A DNA stretch of 64,000 bases from Capsicum annuum (GCF_002878395.1 NC_061111.1:28521031-28585030); one strand, 5' to 3'; numbered from the stretch's first letter, positions 1-10,688 are shown. Notes: generated by a model from the letters alone, not told the origin. Numbers and translations: made by a program.

Positions 1-229
1 TAATCCCGGGTCTACCTTATCTTATGTGACCCTATATGTGGCTGTTGGCTTTGGGTTTGAGACCAATGTGATTGCTGAACCTTTCTCTGTTTCGACTCCG
101 ATGGGCGATTCTGTTGTGGCTAGGAGGGTGTACAAAAATTGTGTTGTGTGTATTCTTAGAAGGGATACAGTGGCAAACCTCATAGAACTTAATATGGTTT
201 CTTTAGATGTTATCCTAGGGATGGACTGG
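1..229 (+). pseudogene. Ty3/gypsy (Tekay/Del-like) aspartic protease fragment
   Basis: This is a piece of a retrotransposon polyprotein covering most of a retropepsin domain. The reading frame is open from base 2. It shows the PGSTLSYV stretch that normally follows the catalytic Asp, the family pattern PFSVSTPMGDSVVARRVY, and the closing motif VILGMDW, after which a stop (TGA) coincides with the start of an unrelated LTR. The codon where the catalytic Asp is expected reads AAT (Asn). The rest of Pol (RT, RNase H, integrase) is absent, so this is a relic cut by the next element. The family assignment rests on recognising the Solanaceae chromovirus protease pattern. The upstream part lies outside the window. 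Confidence 0.85.
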
Positions 230-1712
230 TGATAACACTCAACTTACACTTCTATTTAGTATAAGGCGGTCGTCGTCAATATATTTACCCAACTTTAGAG
301 TTGGGGTTGAATCCACAAGGAACAATGTGAGTGGCGATTAAACTAGTTTGGAACTATAGCTACAAGTTGAATTCAAACGAATGATGTGAAAAGATAAAGT
401 GGGGTTTTTTTAATGATTAGCAAATAATTATTGGTCACTCTAGTTTCAGTGTTTGTAAATCATGATTTTATGAAATAATCGGGATTATGTTCACTAGGAT
501 TTATGGTATATGATAGATACTACAAATAACTCAAGGTTCTCACGGTGGTTAGGATGACAAGCTATCTCTATCGATAGTATGCTCGAATGTCTTTTGATCT
601 ATTCAAGCGTCTAATTTCCTAATCCTCACGGACTTAGGGAATCACAACTCACTGCCGAGATATTACCTCAGGTTAATCAACCTTGTTACAGCGCTAATTA
701 TTAAACGAAGCCTTTCCGAGTCCCTATTGATAATTCACTTACTAATGTTTATAATTTCTTTCTCAAGCAAAACAAAGTAGGTACACCTATTGTTTGCAAC
801 CAATAAACATAAGTTAGAATATCAGAATTATCAAGAAATCCTAACACCTATTAAACCTTGTGTAATTAATCAATACCTTATCATGACCTAACCCTAGATT
901 CCATAACCCAGGTTAAGAGTGTTTAGCTACTTATGATGCAGGAAATAAGCACACAAGTTGAATTCTTAATTGAAAGGATTAACTTACAATAATGAAGGAA
1001 ATCAAAAGTGAACTTGTAATTGAATCACAAGACAAAACTCTAAAAATATTGTTCTTTTGATAGAGAGAGAGAAGTTGTATGTTGTAGGATACGTCAATTA
1101 ATTGATGGATAATAGAAAAATCCTAAAACAAGGCTTTAAATAGTTAACCCTAAATAAAGAAATAAAATTAAAGTTTCAGATTTTCTTCGGAATAGATGAT
1201 GGCGATTGTGATGGCCTATCATGATTTTGACGGCCTATTACGGACGTCGTCAGCTTCTCTACAAATTTAGCTTCTACTGCCTAAGGTTGACAAAGACAGT
1301 GATGGCCTATTCGGAGTCTGATGGCGTGTTATGGATTTCTTCAGCTCCTCCTCCATATTGGTAATTTCTACCTAAGGTTGACGATAATTCTGACGGCTTG
1401 TCACACTTTTGACATCTTATTAGCATATGTCGTCACAACATTCACTTCATGCCAACTCCCTGGTTACGTTTGACGGCAACTGCGATAGCCTATCATGGGG
1501 ATGACGCCTTGTCACGGATGTCGTCAGCCACACTTTTCTTCAGATTTCTTCAGATGTCGACTTCTTTGCCTCCATTCTTGTTGGTTCTCTATCCCGTTAG
1601 CTTAATCTGTAAAATTAACTTGAACACATCAAAAAACGACAAAAGTTGCTTAAGGCCTCACAATTATTCTAGGTTAAGGGCCTCAAATGTGTTCGTAATT
1701 GCGCACACATCA
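230..1712 (-). mobile_element. LTR of a minus-oriented LTR retrotransposon (3' LTR)
   Basis: The block starts TGATAACACTCAAC and ends GCGCACACATCA, directly next to a polypurine tract that reads on the minus strand as AAGTTGAGGGTG. On the minus strand this is therefore the 3' LTR, and its left edge cuts the gypsy protease exactly after VILGMDW. Length is about 1.48 kb. No coding potential was recognised. The partner LTR is not in the window, so no target duplication can be checked. The edges are inferred from TG..CA and the polypurine tract. Confidence 0.65.
1197..1540. repeat. Degenerate subrepeats inside the LTR
   Basis: About three diverged units, each with variants of GATGGCCTAT, GACGGCCTATTACGG, GTCGTCAGC and CTAAGGTTGAC, spaced roughly 100 bp apart. 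They are GC-richer than the rest of the LTR. They may be LTR enhancer-type subrepeats; that role is inferred only from their position. Confidence 0.45.
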
Positions 1713-2515
1713 ACACCCTCAACTTAAAATAATTGCTTGTCCTCAAGCAACCTTAACATAACTAAGAGTATACAAAGTACAATTTGGCAGCTAACTACTC
1801 ACATCAGTTCATAAAACATACACCATCTCCAAGGTCAGTCAAAGTAAGAGCAACTGTGTCTATTATTGAAAATACCCCTGCAACTCACAAGGATCAAGAT
1901 ATGACAAATATTTCAGCAATAACAACCCAGCACATACCCAAATCATACTATCCAAACAAGACAGTGATTAGCAACATACCTAGTGTGCCCTCACAACAAA
2001 GAAATCCCTTTATCACTAATATCAGAATTTATACACATAGGGATAAACACAAGACTCACTCTCAAAACGAAGTTCCAACATTGCGCATCAAATGCCATAG
2101 GATTGCCTTTATAGTCTGTACGTCTTCAAACAGGCAAGTTAGGATCACTATAGGGCTTCTCTTAAGCTTGTAACGCAGGCTAGGGGCTGGTATGATATTC
2201 ATGGATATTTAAAGTGACTACGCCTCCTTGACACTACGCTAACCTCTTAGGGTTTCACTTCTTAACCTTTTTCTCTCCCTCCCTTTTATTGATCACACAT
2301 GCTCAAGGTGGGTGCTATCTTTTCACAAACCAAATTATCTTTTTCTAATCTTTCACCTTTTTTCTTTTCTTATTCTTTTTGCACCACACTCGGCTTTTTA
2401 TTGTGTGCTTTTTATTTTTTTATTATTCTACCTCTCTTCATACTCATTTTGCATCACGCACCCCTATGATAGCCACTTTTTAACTTAAGAAACAGGTTAA
2501 GACTGGGGCTAATGA
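1713..2515 (-). mobile_element. Truncated 3' interior of Tat/Ogre-like LTR element with polypurine tract
   Basis: On the minus strand this is the stretch just upstream of the 3' LTR. It contains TTGCTTGAGGACAAGCAA (1733-1750), a sequence commonly found shortly before the polypurine tract of plant Tat/Ogre-type gypsy elements and their non-autonomous relatives. Next comes the polypurine tract. No protein domain is visible, and the interior fades into unrelated sequence near 2.5 kb, so the element is truncated. The region 2265-2450 is pyrimidine-rich. Lineage assignment is moderate. Confidence 0.55.
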
Positions 2516-3673
2516 GACCAAGTTAAATGCACGTTGATCTTCTTCATTTGTTGATTGCACATGGGAATGTTCAAAAGAGTGGTCTAAACATAAGCTTTTC
2601 AAACTTTCAAAGGATCTACTGGAGAATGCAGTGGTTTTGGAGAAGTTTGTTATCGTAGTAAAGAAAAGAAAATGCTAATATTGCTCAGAGAACTGTGTCT
2701 CGGATATTTATCACAATTTGCTGAGAAATTGTTAGACAACCAAAGATAGTCTAAGAAATTTGATTACTTATAAATAGTTTGTTTTGCATGATTAAACTGG
2801 AAGTGATTGTGTGAGAATACTAGAAATATTACCTTAAATGTAACATTCTATATACTGCACGTGTAATTTTGATCTTCTGGCATGCCAAATGTTGTGGAAG
2901 CCTGGGCCTCATAAAGCCTTCGTTTGTTTCGGTCTAGTGTATTGATAGGCTTAGAATGTTGTTGACTGATTTACTTGAGGTTATGCTCATATTTAGACTC
3001 TTTGATTACATCCAATTGCTGGAGTTCCCTGGATCTCCTATCCCTAATTTCGACAATAGTAAGAGATATGACAGGGAACTTTAGGTGTATCGGGAGTTGG
3101 ATGGCTTGGTCAGAATGTACCTACACAGCTGCTAGGAGCAGCGAGGACTGATGTTTACATCTTGAATCATTTGGATTGGGCTGCAATATTCCTATAATTT
3201 GACAAAATAATGATGTGAGAGGTTCTAGGATTTAGCATTTTGGTTTAATAACTCAATTTAGGCTTCAATTCCGCCATAAGCTTACTTGTAACATACCTTG
3301 TTAAGATTTAGCATTTTGGTTTGATAATCCAGGATGCTCTTTATCTGCTTTAACTGGGTGAGTTGTCACGTGATCCTCTGGCTTAGCCCCGAACCTCTCA
3401 ACAAGTGATTGGCCATATTCCACTCACTAAGGCATCAGTATGCATTCTGCCATGATGGTAAATTTGATGCCTCCAGATGGTATCTCCGAGAATTGGATCA
3501 TAACTACATTTGCTTGTGAAACAAAGATGAAAACCATTCGACAAAAGTTTTTAGTCTACCAGTCTGCCTTTAACCAGGAATTAAGGGATAGCAATTTAGA
3601 AGATCCGGCTTTGAAATACAAGCTAACTGATGGCTGGCATTTGAATTGAAGTTGTATCTGATCGTAGAACCCC

Positions 3674-3760
3674 ATTATTTGGTACACGAACGGTCATGCT
3701 CAACATACCCTTATCTTATTATTTGGTACACGAACGGTCATGCTCAACATACCCTTATCT
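3674..3760. repeat. 44-bp perfect tandem duplication
   Basis: The 43-base string beginning ATTATTTGGTACACGAACGG occurs at 3674-3716 and again at 3718-3760, identical by eye (period 44). It abuts the 3' side of the minus-strand SINE. It looks like a recent local duplication. Confidence 0.85.
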
Positions 3761-3794
3761 TTCTTTACCACGTTTGTGGATTTCACAAGTTTCA

Positions 3795-3971
3795 TACTGG
3801 ATCAGCTTGTGGGCACCTTGACTAATTCCACACGATACTTGCTACCTCCCACCACTCTGTTCACCAAGGCTAGGACATATAGGAAGAAATCATCTAGTGT
3901 TTTTGTCTTCGTTGGGATTTGAACCTCAGACCTCAACCACTTCATTGACCACTAGCCACACCCTTGGGTGC
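3795..3971 (-). mobile_element. TS/SolS-type SINE
   Basis: Read on the minus strand the element starts GCACCCAAGGGTGTGGCTAG. It carries an A-box-like GTGGCTAGTGGTCAA and a B-box-like GAGGTTCAAATCCCA, the internal RNA polymerase III promoter pair of tRNA-derived SINEs. Downstream it has the body typical of the tobacco TS / SolS families: GGTGGGAGGTAGCAAG, then CGTGTGGAATTAGTCAAGGT and GCCCACAAGCTG. The 3' tail is degenerate and no clear target duplication was found. It is non-coding and depends on LINE machinery. Confidence 0.8.
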
Positions 3972-5547
3972 ATAAGTTCCATAATTGATATCCAATTTGT
4001 CTTTGACTCAAACTTCATATCATTGAAGAACCGTTCTCAAATCCTCCATCATCCTCATTTCATTGGCTGCCTCATCTGTATTTTGGTTGCTTTCACCATA
4101 AATTATGACGAAGTAAATCCTTGCTTTGATACCGGATTACGCCAATATAATGAATCCTTTAGGAACAGAAGTGTTCAAGAAGGGAATGGTAGGGGTTCAG
4201 GGAATAACAATCAAGAGAATGAAAATGGAATGTACCAAGATGGTATTGGCAAATGAGGCACGCTCAGAATTTAAATGGTCTTTTTCAGGGCTACAACCTT
4301 GCCACATGCAACCAAAATTAACCCACTCCAACTGGCTGCAGCAGCATCCAACAAAAAAACTCCCCTTGCTGCACATTGAACTCCACTATAAAGCCATGCA
4401 CGCATCACATGTCATGCTTTGTCTTCTGCTGAAGATCCTTCAACTTTTTATCTGTTATCAGTTATTGTCAACTATACTTGTTAACTTTACACGGAAACAA
4501 GGTCAAGGTCAGTCAATATGGAAACAAATCCTCATTATCAATCAGAAAATGACAGGATGCTCTGGGCAGCATGTTATAAGCACCACCATATTTCCAGATA
4601 AAGTAATTTAGGTAGTACGTAAAAATTCTAAATATAATTCGCAAACCAACATATCAACAAGTGGAAGAATATCGGGGTGTTTGGGCTGCAAATTAGGCAA
4701 AAGTTACTTCACTAATTCGTAAACGTAACACAACCTGAAATAATGAAGCAGATATAATAGGGGCAAAGCTTGTTATGGTAACCGAGAAGTAGTGGCGTCT
4801 GGTTTAGTCACTAAACAGACGCTTTGAGTTGGGTTGAGAAATCAGGGGATTCTTAACAAATAAGTTGCACAGTAAGGATTGTGAAATCATTCGTTTGGGG
4901 TGCGGGGGGAGGGGGGGTGCGTTGTCGGGTGACTGGGACAAAAGCAAGGCGTAGTGGGGGAACGGATAAGGAAGTAGTAATTCAGTCAGTTTAGGTTATG
5001 AGAAGTAAAGATGAATCTAGTGTCATTTAGCACAATGAAGGGAGAGCAGAGAAATCATTGGACGAAACAAGTTGGTGAGACAATGAAATTTGAGAAGTAG
5101 ATTGGAAGATATATGTACAAAGTTGAACTAGTGACAACGGAGATTTGGCGTGTTCTTGTGTTGAAGGTTCCGTTATCCACCAAAATATACATGACTTTTG
5201 TGGTTCACTATTAACCTATGTTTTCATGTTTCTACACAAGCTAAAGCTTTAGAGTGAAATAGAGTGGCCGAGAAGTCCCAGCATTCCGGAACACCCTATA
5301 CTAACACTAGCAAATATCTACAAATACAAGGCCATATCATAAAGCCAAAGTACCATCAATTTCCACTGAAATCACTAAAGTCAACTCATCATTATGTACT
5401 CGATTTATATAGAAAATAAAAGATGAAAGAGCAGATCAGAAATTGCCTGTCTTCCTACTTCCATAGATAATAAGACGGCAGTCTTTTACTTGACATCCAG
5501 GACACAGAAAAAAGAATTTAAGGAGTTACATTTGATATCTTCTTTGT

Positions 5548-5698
5548 TTATTTTGTAGCAGATATTTCACGATGCAACCTAGCCCAGAAAACTGGGTTCT
5601 TCCAAAGGTATTCCATCTTGAAATTGCCATCAACCACGCCTTCTATTCTTTCTGCAGTTTTCACCCAGTCCAAGAAAAGAGTTGATACCAGTATGTTA
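5548..5698 (-). CDS. Terminal coding exon of an unidentified host gene
   Basis: On the minus strand an intron acceptor (branch-like CTAAC, then AAAACCAACAG) precedes an open frame of about 50 codons ending in TAA at 5550-5548. The peptide has strongly protein-like composition, with segments STLFLDWVKTAERIEG and YLWKNPVFWARLHREISATK just before the stop. I do not recognise the family. It is too short to stand alone and looks like the last exon of a gene transcribed from higher coordinates, possibly from the promoter near 10.35 kb. The sequence downstream (5300-5547) is AT-rich and 3'-UTR-like. The coding call is moderate; the link to the distant promoter is inference. Confidence 0.5.
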
Positions 5699-6191
5699 CT
5701 GTTGGTTTTAAAAATAGAGATGAGTTAGAAGAGGAGAGGCGCAGAGAAGTTTTTTTTTTTTTTTTTCTGGTAAAATCTTCATATTATTGATCAACTCCTC
5801 CATAAATAGTGCTAGTTATTCTACAACAATACCGAAAACATGTCAATTTCACATTAGTTTAGATGAGTGACATAAATAAATACGGGTTAAAGTCAACCAA
5901 CAGAAAAAATACGAAGCATGAGACACAAACAAAAAATTTGGATTGTCCTTTGATCATGAGAATACCGAGAATCAAATAGCTGATAACTCATCTATTCTAT
6001 TAGTAATAAAAACGGAAACTTTAGCCACCACCTCGAATGCAACAGAGAACAAATAAACACAAATCGGTAAACTACTAAACTGTCATATATAAATACGAGG
6101 GATCCAACTTCAAGACATTAAGCATTGGTTAACAGACTCCAACTAACCTACTGCAAAAGAGCATGTACCCAAATTCAAACTAACTCAGAAC
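5699..6191 (-). other. Putative intron with poly-T tract
   Basis: Between the terminal exon and the hAT-like element I see no coding sequence. A run of 17 T (5750-5766) may be the A-tail remnant of a minus-strand retroposon. Otherwise the stretch is AT-rich. Confidence 0.4.
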
Positions 6192-6446
6192 CAGTGTTTT
6201 TAACTCTCCCGGGGCTAGGCGAAGTCAAAAATGCACCAAGGCATTGTTAGAAGGCAAAAGGCCTGAAATTTGAGGCGTTTGACTAAGCATTGGAGTGTTC
6301 GCCTAAGCGTGAGGTGCAAATTACGTGTAAGAACTTCATCTCGGTTCGAACCTACTGAGAGGTCCGCTAGAGATCAGAAATTATTGAAGAAACAACAAGA
6401 TCTTTATTTTGTCCCTTCCAGGCGATCGAAAAATAAAGAAATGGTT

Positions 6447-7640
6447 ATTAAGGACTGAGGGAGAGGACTCGGGTTAGGACTGGGGGAGAGGACTCGGAAC
6501 ACTTTCCCTTCTTGATGGGGTTACAACAAGGATCGACACTTAGTCTGTTTCTTTTTGCCTTGGTGATGGATGTTTTGACGCGGCAAATTCAAGGTGAGGT
6601 GCCTTACTGTTTGCTTTTTACGGATGATGTGGTCTTGATTGATGAGACAGAGTTAATGCTAAATTGGAGGTTTGGAGGCAAACCCTTAAGTCTAAAGGAT
6701 TTAGATTGAGTGGGTTCAAGACGGAATTTTTGAAGTGTAAGTTCAGCAAGGCAGCGGGGTGTCTCATGAGTCCGATGTGGTTAATAAGCTTGATACTTAT
6801 TCTATCAATAAGAGAGAGAGTTTTAAGTATATGGGGTCTATAATTCAGGAGGATGGAGATATTGACGAAGATGTCACTCATCGGATTGGGGCAAGGTGGA
6901 TGAAATGGAGGCTCGCCTCCAGAATCATGTGTGACAAAAAGGTACCTCCTAAAATTAAAGGCAAGTTCTACGGAGTGGTGGTTACACCGGCTTTATTGTA
7001 TGGGGTGGAGTGTTGGTCTGTTAAGAAGGCCCACATCCAGAAGATGAAAGTGACGGAGATGAGAATGTTTCGGTGGATATGTGGATGCACTAGAAAAAAT
7101 AAGATTAAAAATGAGGTTATTCGAGAAAAGGTGGGGTGGCTTCGGTGGAAGCCAAGATGAGGGAAGCGAGGTTGAGATGGTTCGGTCATGTGATGAGGAG
7201 GGGCACGGATGCCCTAGTGCGGAGGTCTGAGCGGTTGGTGAGGGATGGTTTCAAGTGAGGTAGAGGTAACCCGAAGAAATATTTGAGGGAGCTGATTAGA
7301 CATGACATGGAGCAGCTCCAGCTTACCGAGGACGTGACCCTAGATAGAAAGTTGTGGAGAAAGCGGATTAGGGTAGAAGGTTAGTATGAGTTTAGGATGT
7401 TGTATCTTTGGTTGTATTACTTGGTGTATCTTGTTTATGGTATTATTGGATATGTTAATTTCTATTATATCTTGTTCTTTTACTATTCATTGTCTAGATT
7501 GTTTTATTTTGAGTCGGGGGTCTATCGGAAACAACCTCTCTATCTCACATCCAAGGTAGTGGTATGGACTGCGTACACTTACCCTCCCCAGACCCCACTT
7601 GGTGGTAATATACTGGGTATGTTGTTGTTCTTGGGATGTA
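6447..7640 (+). mobile_element. 5'-truncated RTE-type LINE
   Basis: This is the 3' part of a non-LTR retrotransposon: broken reverse transcriptase, C-terminal region and the characteristic Solanaceae RTE 3' UTR (GGGGTCTATCGGAAACAACC, then CTGCGTACACTTACCCTCCC, CAGACCCCACTTGG) ending in TTG repeats near 7620-7638. The 5' edge is uncertain: a short duplication of GGAGAGGACTCGG (about 6459 and 6484) lies there. The LINE sits inside the hAT-like element, so it is younger than that insertion. Confidence 0.85.
6490..7383 (+). pseudogene. RTE LINE reverse transcriptase, C-terminal half, frameshifted
   Basis: The reading starts at EHFPFLMGLQQGSTLS (RT motif before the active site) and continues through a polymerase box in which the usual FADD reads FTDD (about 6617). 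A frameshift near 6655 follows; the continuing [12 protein letters not shown] sequence is visible in another frame. A further frame (6759-7160) carries [20 protein letters not shown] and the WMKWRLASRIMCDKK region. Another break near 7140 precedes [15 protein letters not shown]; a stop lies inside DGFK*GRG. The final residues are RIRVEG then TAG. It is non-functional. The endonuclease domain is missing through 5' truncation. Confidence 0.85.
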
Positions 7641-8233
7641 ACAATATGGTTCTGAAGGATGAACCGGATATGGACAGTTCCAATTAAATCTCTAATTTAA
7701 ACTTAATAGTATAATATATGATTGGTAAATACTCAAATCAAAAGTAAAAGAAAACTGAAAAGTCACATTTTCTTCTTCCTAGTTCCTTTATTTTCGGTTT
7801 TTTCATGTTGAACAATGACTAGTTTTTAAGTTATTTACTTTTTGTGCTCTCTTATAAAATACAATATATGTTAAATAGGTACATAAATACACTGATCGAG
7901 ATTAATTATGTATTATTTCTTATACAAACTTGTGTTTTCAAGGACATATAATAGTTTATTTTATGAAAAGTAAAGTTTAAATGTTAGTTGTATTATGTGG
8001 CTTTGATTTATTTATTTTTGTAGCAGTTTTACATATATTTTTCGCTTATTTTTTATAATTTTGATATAGTTTTACTTTTTTGGGTGATCTATCTCTTCTA
8101 AAAAATATTTATTTCTAATTATATTAATTTATAAAATATTAAAAATTAAAGGATTCGTGGGGCTTACGCCCCATCGCCTCGCCTCATACCAGGTAAAACA
8201 TCTCGCCTTATGCCTCCGCTTTTAAAAACACTG

Positions 8234-9883
8234 CTTAAAACTTATACAAACACTAGCTGCTAACTCAAAAACTAAACAAAATCTCATATTTGTCAGTCCC
8301 ACCTCCATGGATTCCTATGAACTGTGTGGAACCTCCAAATTCTTCTTCGCAACTCAATTGAATAAATGGTGTCGTGAGTTCCTCAATACAGCTATTACCT
8401 ATATTGAACAGATCTGATATGATGTCCTCTCATGTAGAACTTCTGAGTTGTGATAAGAGTCAATACCTAGTTATTACGTTATTATGTATGAACACTTAAA
8501 TGAGCACAAGAGAAATGAACAAGAAGCAGAAGGATCTTCAACTGTATCCCTCGGCCCTCAACGGATATTGGATTGTCATTAGGAACTCAATACAACATCA
8601 AATGCAGAACTTCAACTAAACTTAAGAAGTTACATTGAAGACATAAATCTACCTTCTGGATCTACCTTTTGATATCTTAAACAGGTTGGAAGCTACATTA
8701 TGCTATGCCAGATGGCACCGAAACCGAGAGTACAAGAAGGTTTATGACATCCATATTGTTGTTTCTCTTGTATTTGTGAGACTTAACATACTTAGCATGA
8801 ATAAAGAGCAGAGACGGATGCAGTATTCTTCAACGAAAAGAACAAGTGTGGAAGTAAATATTTTATACTAATGTTCAAATCGATGTATTAATAAATACTG
8901 CTAAGCATATTAATTTCACAAATACTGCACAATCCAAGATAAGAATAAGAAAAAACTTTCCTTCTCGTGAATTCTCTTCTATTCAAGTTCAAAAATAGAA
9001 AAATTGCATTAAAGCTGTCTAATCCGGAAGCTGATACATTGCCACAATAGCTTAAACAAAATTTTCTACTATATCATTATTACTCACAAACTTGAAAATC
9101 TAGAGGTTGTGCGAGTGTGAGAATGTGCAAAACAAAAAAGAGCTAAGATAAAAGCAAAATCTTCAAGAATTAGATTGGTATAGTCCAACAAGAAAACGTG
9201 ATCTAGTACGGGTCACAACTCACAATTCAGGTCACTCAAAATATTACATAAGACTAATTATAAACAAAATTTCTCCACAATTTATCAATTTCATCAAAAA
9301 ATAAAGGTAAATACAAAAATCATAACTCATCCAATTGCTCAATCACAATTTGAAGAGTCATGTTGAAAGTTTCTTCCTATGGAAATTCTAAAATTATAAT
9401 GGACAACTCTAACCTCCATTTTCGTCAATACTGTGGACACTATTGAAAGTCTTACACTTCTAATATTCATTCTTCCAGCATCGCCTCCTCTTATAGATCC
9501 CCCAAAGAAGAAATAAACATAATATATTCACATCAATGATAACAAATTAATAGTTCATCCATCACAATCTCCATAATTAGATTTCTAGAATTATTTTCTA
9601 TGCTTTTACAACTCAACTCTCATTCTTAATTAAACTTCACCAATTCAAAATACAACGAAAACTGCCAATTCTAACTTTCCATTTTCAGTTTCGAAAGAAA
9701 GTATATTAACTCCACCATCTCTTCGATCCTTCAAAGCACAAATAAACACGAACACGCACCTCCACAGCTAAAGTCAAAACACACAAAATTAATACAGCTA
9801 GATCCAAATAAATACAATCTAAACACACAGAACAGATAAACAAGTACACATATATTTGCAATTACAATTATATAAATACAAAC
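8234..9883 (-). other. Putative intronic region of the split host gene
   Basis: AT-rich sequence without a solid gene. A possible small minus-strand exon lies at 8442-8399: acceptor AACTCAG, then the frame KFYMRGHHIRSVQY, then donor AG/GTAATA. An alternative 50-codon open frame overlaps it at about 8436-8275. Neither can be confirmed by reading alone. No mobile element was recognised here. Confidence 0.3.
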
Positions 9884-10320
9884 CTCATGTATCGGAGATA
9901 ATTAGATCGATCCGTAGATATTCAAATTCACCGCAGTCTCCGATTCAGTTGATGCAAGGCGGGAACAAACTTCGCTATAGACGAGGACGCATTATTCATC
10001 CATAAGTAACTCATCAACCTAAACTCTCTCTACATATCTACACATAATATTTTCTTTTATAACCATAATGTCCTCGCCAGCTTTCGCGCACCTAGACTAA
10101 ATCCACGAAATGCTGACACCTCCAAACAGTAACAGGCAATACATATATGGGAAATTCGAATGAAAATGCGGCGCCGACAGTCACCGTCGAGTCAGTTCCC
10201 GACCTGCACCAAGCGAATTAGAGACGACAGCAACAGATAGATACACAGTGTGTGTGTACATATGTATAGATCTGACTGTTTTGTTTTAGAGAGAGATATC
10301 TATCTCTACAAATGAGATAG
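9884..10320 (-). other. Putative 5' exon (leader) of the minus-strand host gene
   Basis: Downstream (minus sense) of a TATA box is a CT-rich leader (CATTCTCTCCTCTATCTC, ATATCTCTCTC). It ends at a good splice donor, CATGAG/GTTTGT, at 9884/9883. The GC content is higher than in neighbours, as for a promoter-proximal exon. Any open frames are short, so it would be mainly 5' UTR. It contains a SINE 3' fragment. The assignment depends on promoter-like features only; it is inference, not proof of transcription. Confidence 0.4.
10052..10135 (-). mobile_element. 3' fragment of a TS/SolS-type SINE
   Basis: On the minus strand CCTGTTACTG, GGAGGTGTCAGCATTTCG, TGGATTTAGTCTAGGTGCGC and GAAAGCTGGCGAGGAC, then TATGGTTATAAAAG match in order the 3' body of the tobacco TS / SolS SINE, including its GTGCGCGAAAGCTGG core. 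The A and B boxes are not visible, so it is 5'-truncated or badly decayed. It lies within the putative 5' exon and so would be transcribed as part of the leader. Confidence 0.7.
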
Positions 10321-10344
10321 AGGAGAGAATGCGCGTGAGGCGGT

Positions 10345-10352
10345 TATTTATA
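10345..10352 (-). promoter_or_regulatory. TATA box, minus strand
   Basis: TATAAATA on the minus strand, about 25-30 bp upstream of a CT-rich initiator-like leader. It fits a polymerase II core promoter for the leader exon 10320-9884. A TATA motif is easily met by chance in AT-rich DNA, so the support is the context. Confidence 0.4.
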
Positions 10353-10440
10353 CAGAAAATGAACGAATGATATGTTGACACGTGTGTGATATAGCGGAGT
10401 AGCTAAAACAGGGGGAGACATATGGTTATATGGTTAAAAA

Positions 10441-10688
10441 TGGTGAGAGATGTTAATCCGAATTTGGGGATAATACTTGACTAGAGTGTAATTATGGAAA
10501 GGCCAAAGCTAAACACATCGACATCTATAGATCCGTCAACTTAGTAAGATTTTTTATTTTTACGTGGTGAGAGATGTTAATCGGAATTTGGGGATAATAC
10601 TTGACTGGAGTGTAATTATGGAAAGGCCAAAGCCAAACACATCGACATCTATAGATCCGTCAACTTAGTAAGATTTTTTATTTTTACG
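10441..10688. repeat. 124-bp tandem duplication
   Basis: Two copies (10441-10564 and 10565-10688) beginning TGGTGAGAGATGTTAATC and ending TTTTTACG differ at only a few positions (for example CCGAAT/CGGAAT, GACTAG/GACTGG, AAAGCTAAAC/AAAGCCAAAC). A recent local duplication upstream of the putative minus-strand promoter. No coding sequence. Confidence 0.9.

Larger units (their letters stand above)
2516..5547. other. Low-copy-looking stretch without a firm gene
   Basis: Apart from the SINE and a 44-bp tandem duplication I see no supported gene. A 69-codon plus-strand reading frame at 3440-3649 has protein-like composition (for example PPDGISENWIITTFACETK) but I do not recognise it and it has no flanking splice evidence. 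A longer frame at 4126-4611 looks non-coding. A G-rich patch lies at 4890-4920. The right part, 5300-5547, is probably the 3' UTR and flank of the minus-strand exon ending at 5548. Confidence 0.4.
6192..8233. mobile_element. hAT-like non-autonomous element with nested LINE
   Basis: Inverted ends CAGTGTTTTTAA (left) and TTAAAAACACTG (right) bound a 2.04-kb block. Just inside both ends is GGCGAGGCG-type sequence typical of plant hAT-like elements of this end type. The 8 bp outside are CTCAGAAC (left) and CTTAAAAC (right), which match at 6 of 8 positions with two transitions: a decayed 8-bp target duplication as expected for hAT. No transposase frame is visible. Most of the length comes from an RTE LINE inserted inside (about 6447-7640). 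The rest is AT-rich filler. Confidence 0.75.

Noticed and set aside
4126..4611. 161-codon plus-strand open frame as a gene
   Set aside because: Composition looks random, no motif, and no promoter or splice context.
8275..8436. Minus-strand 50-codon open frame as an exon
   Set aside because: No good acceptor/donor pair fits the whole frame. A shorter alternative exon overlaps it. I kept only a mention.
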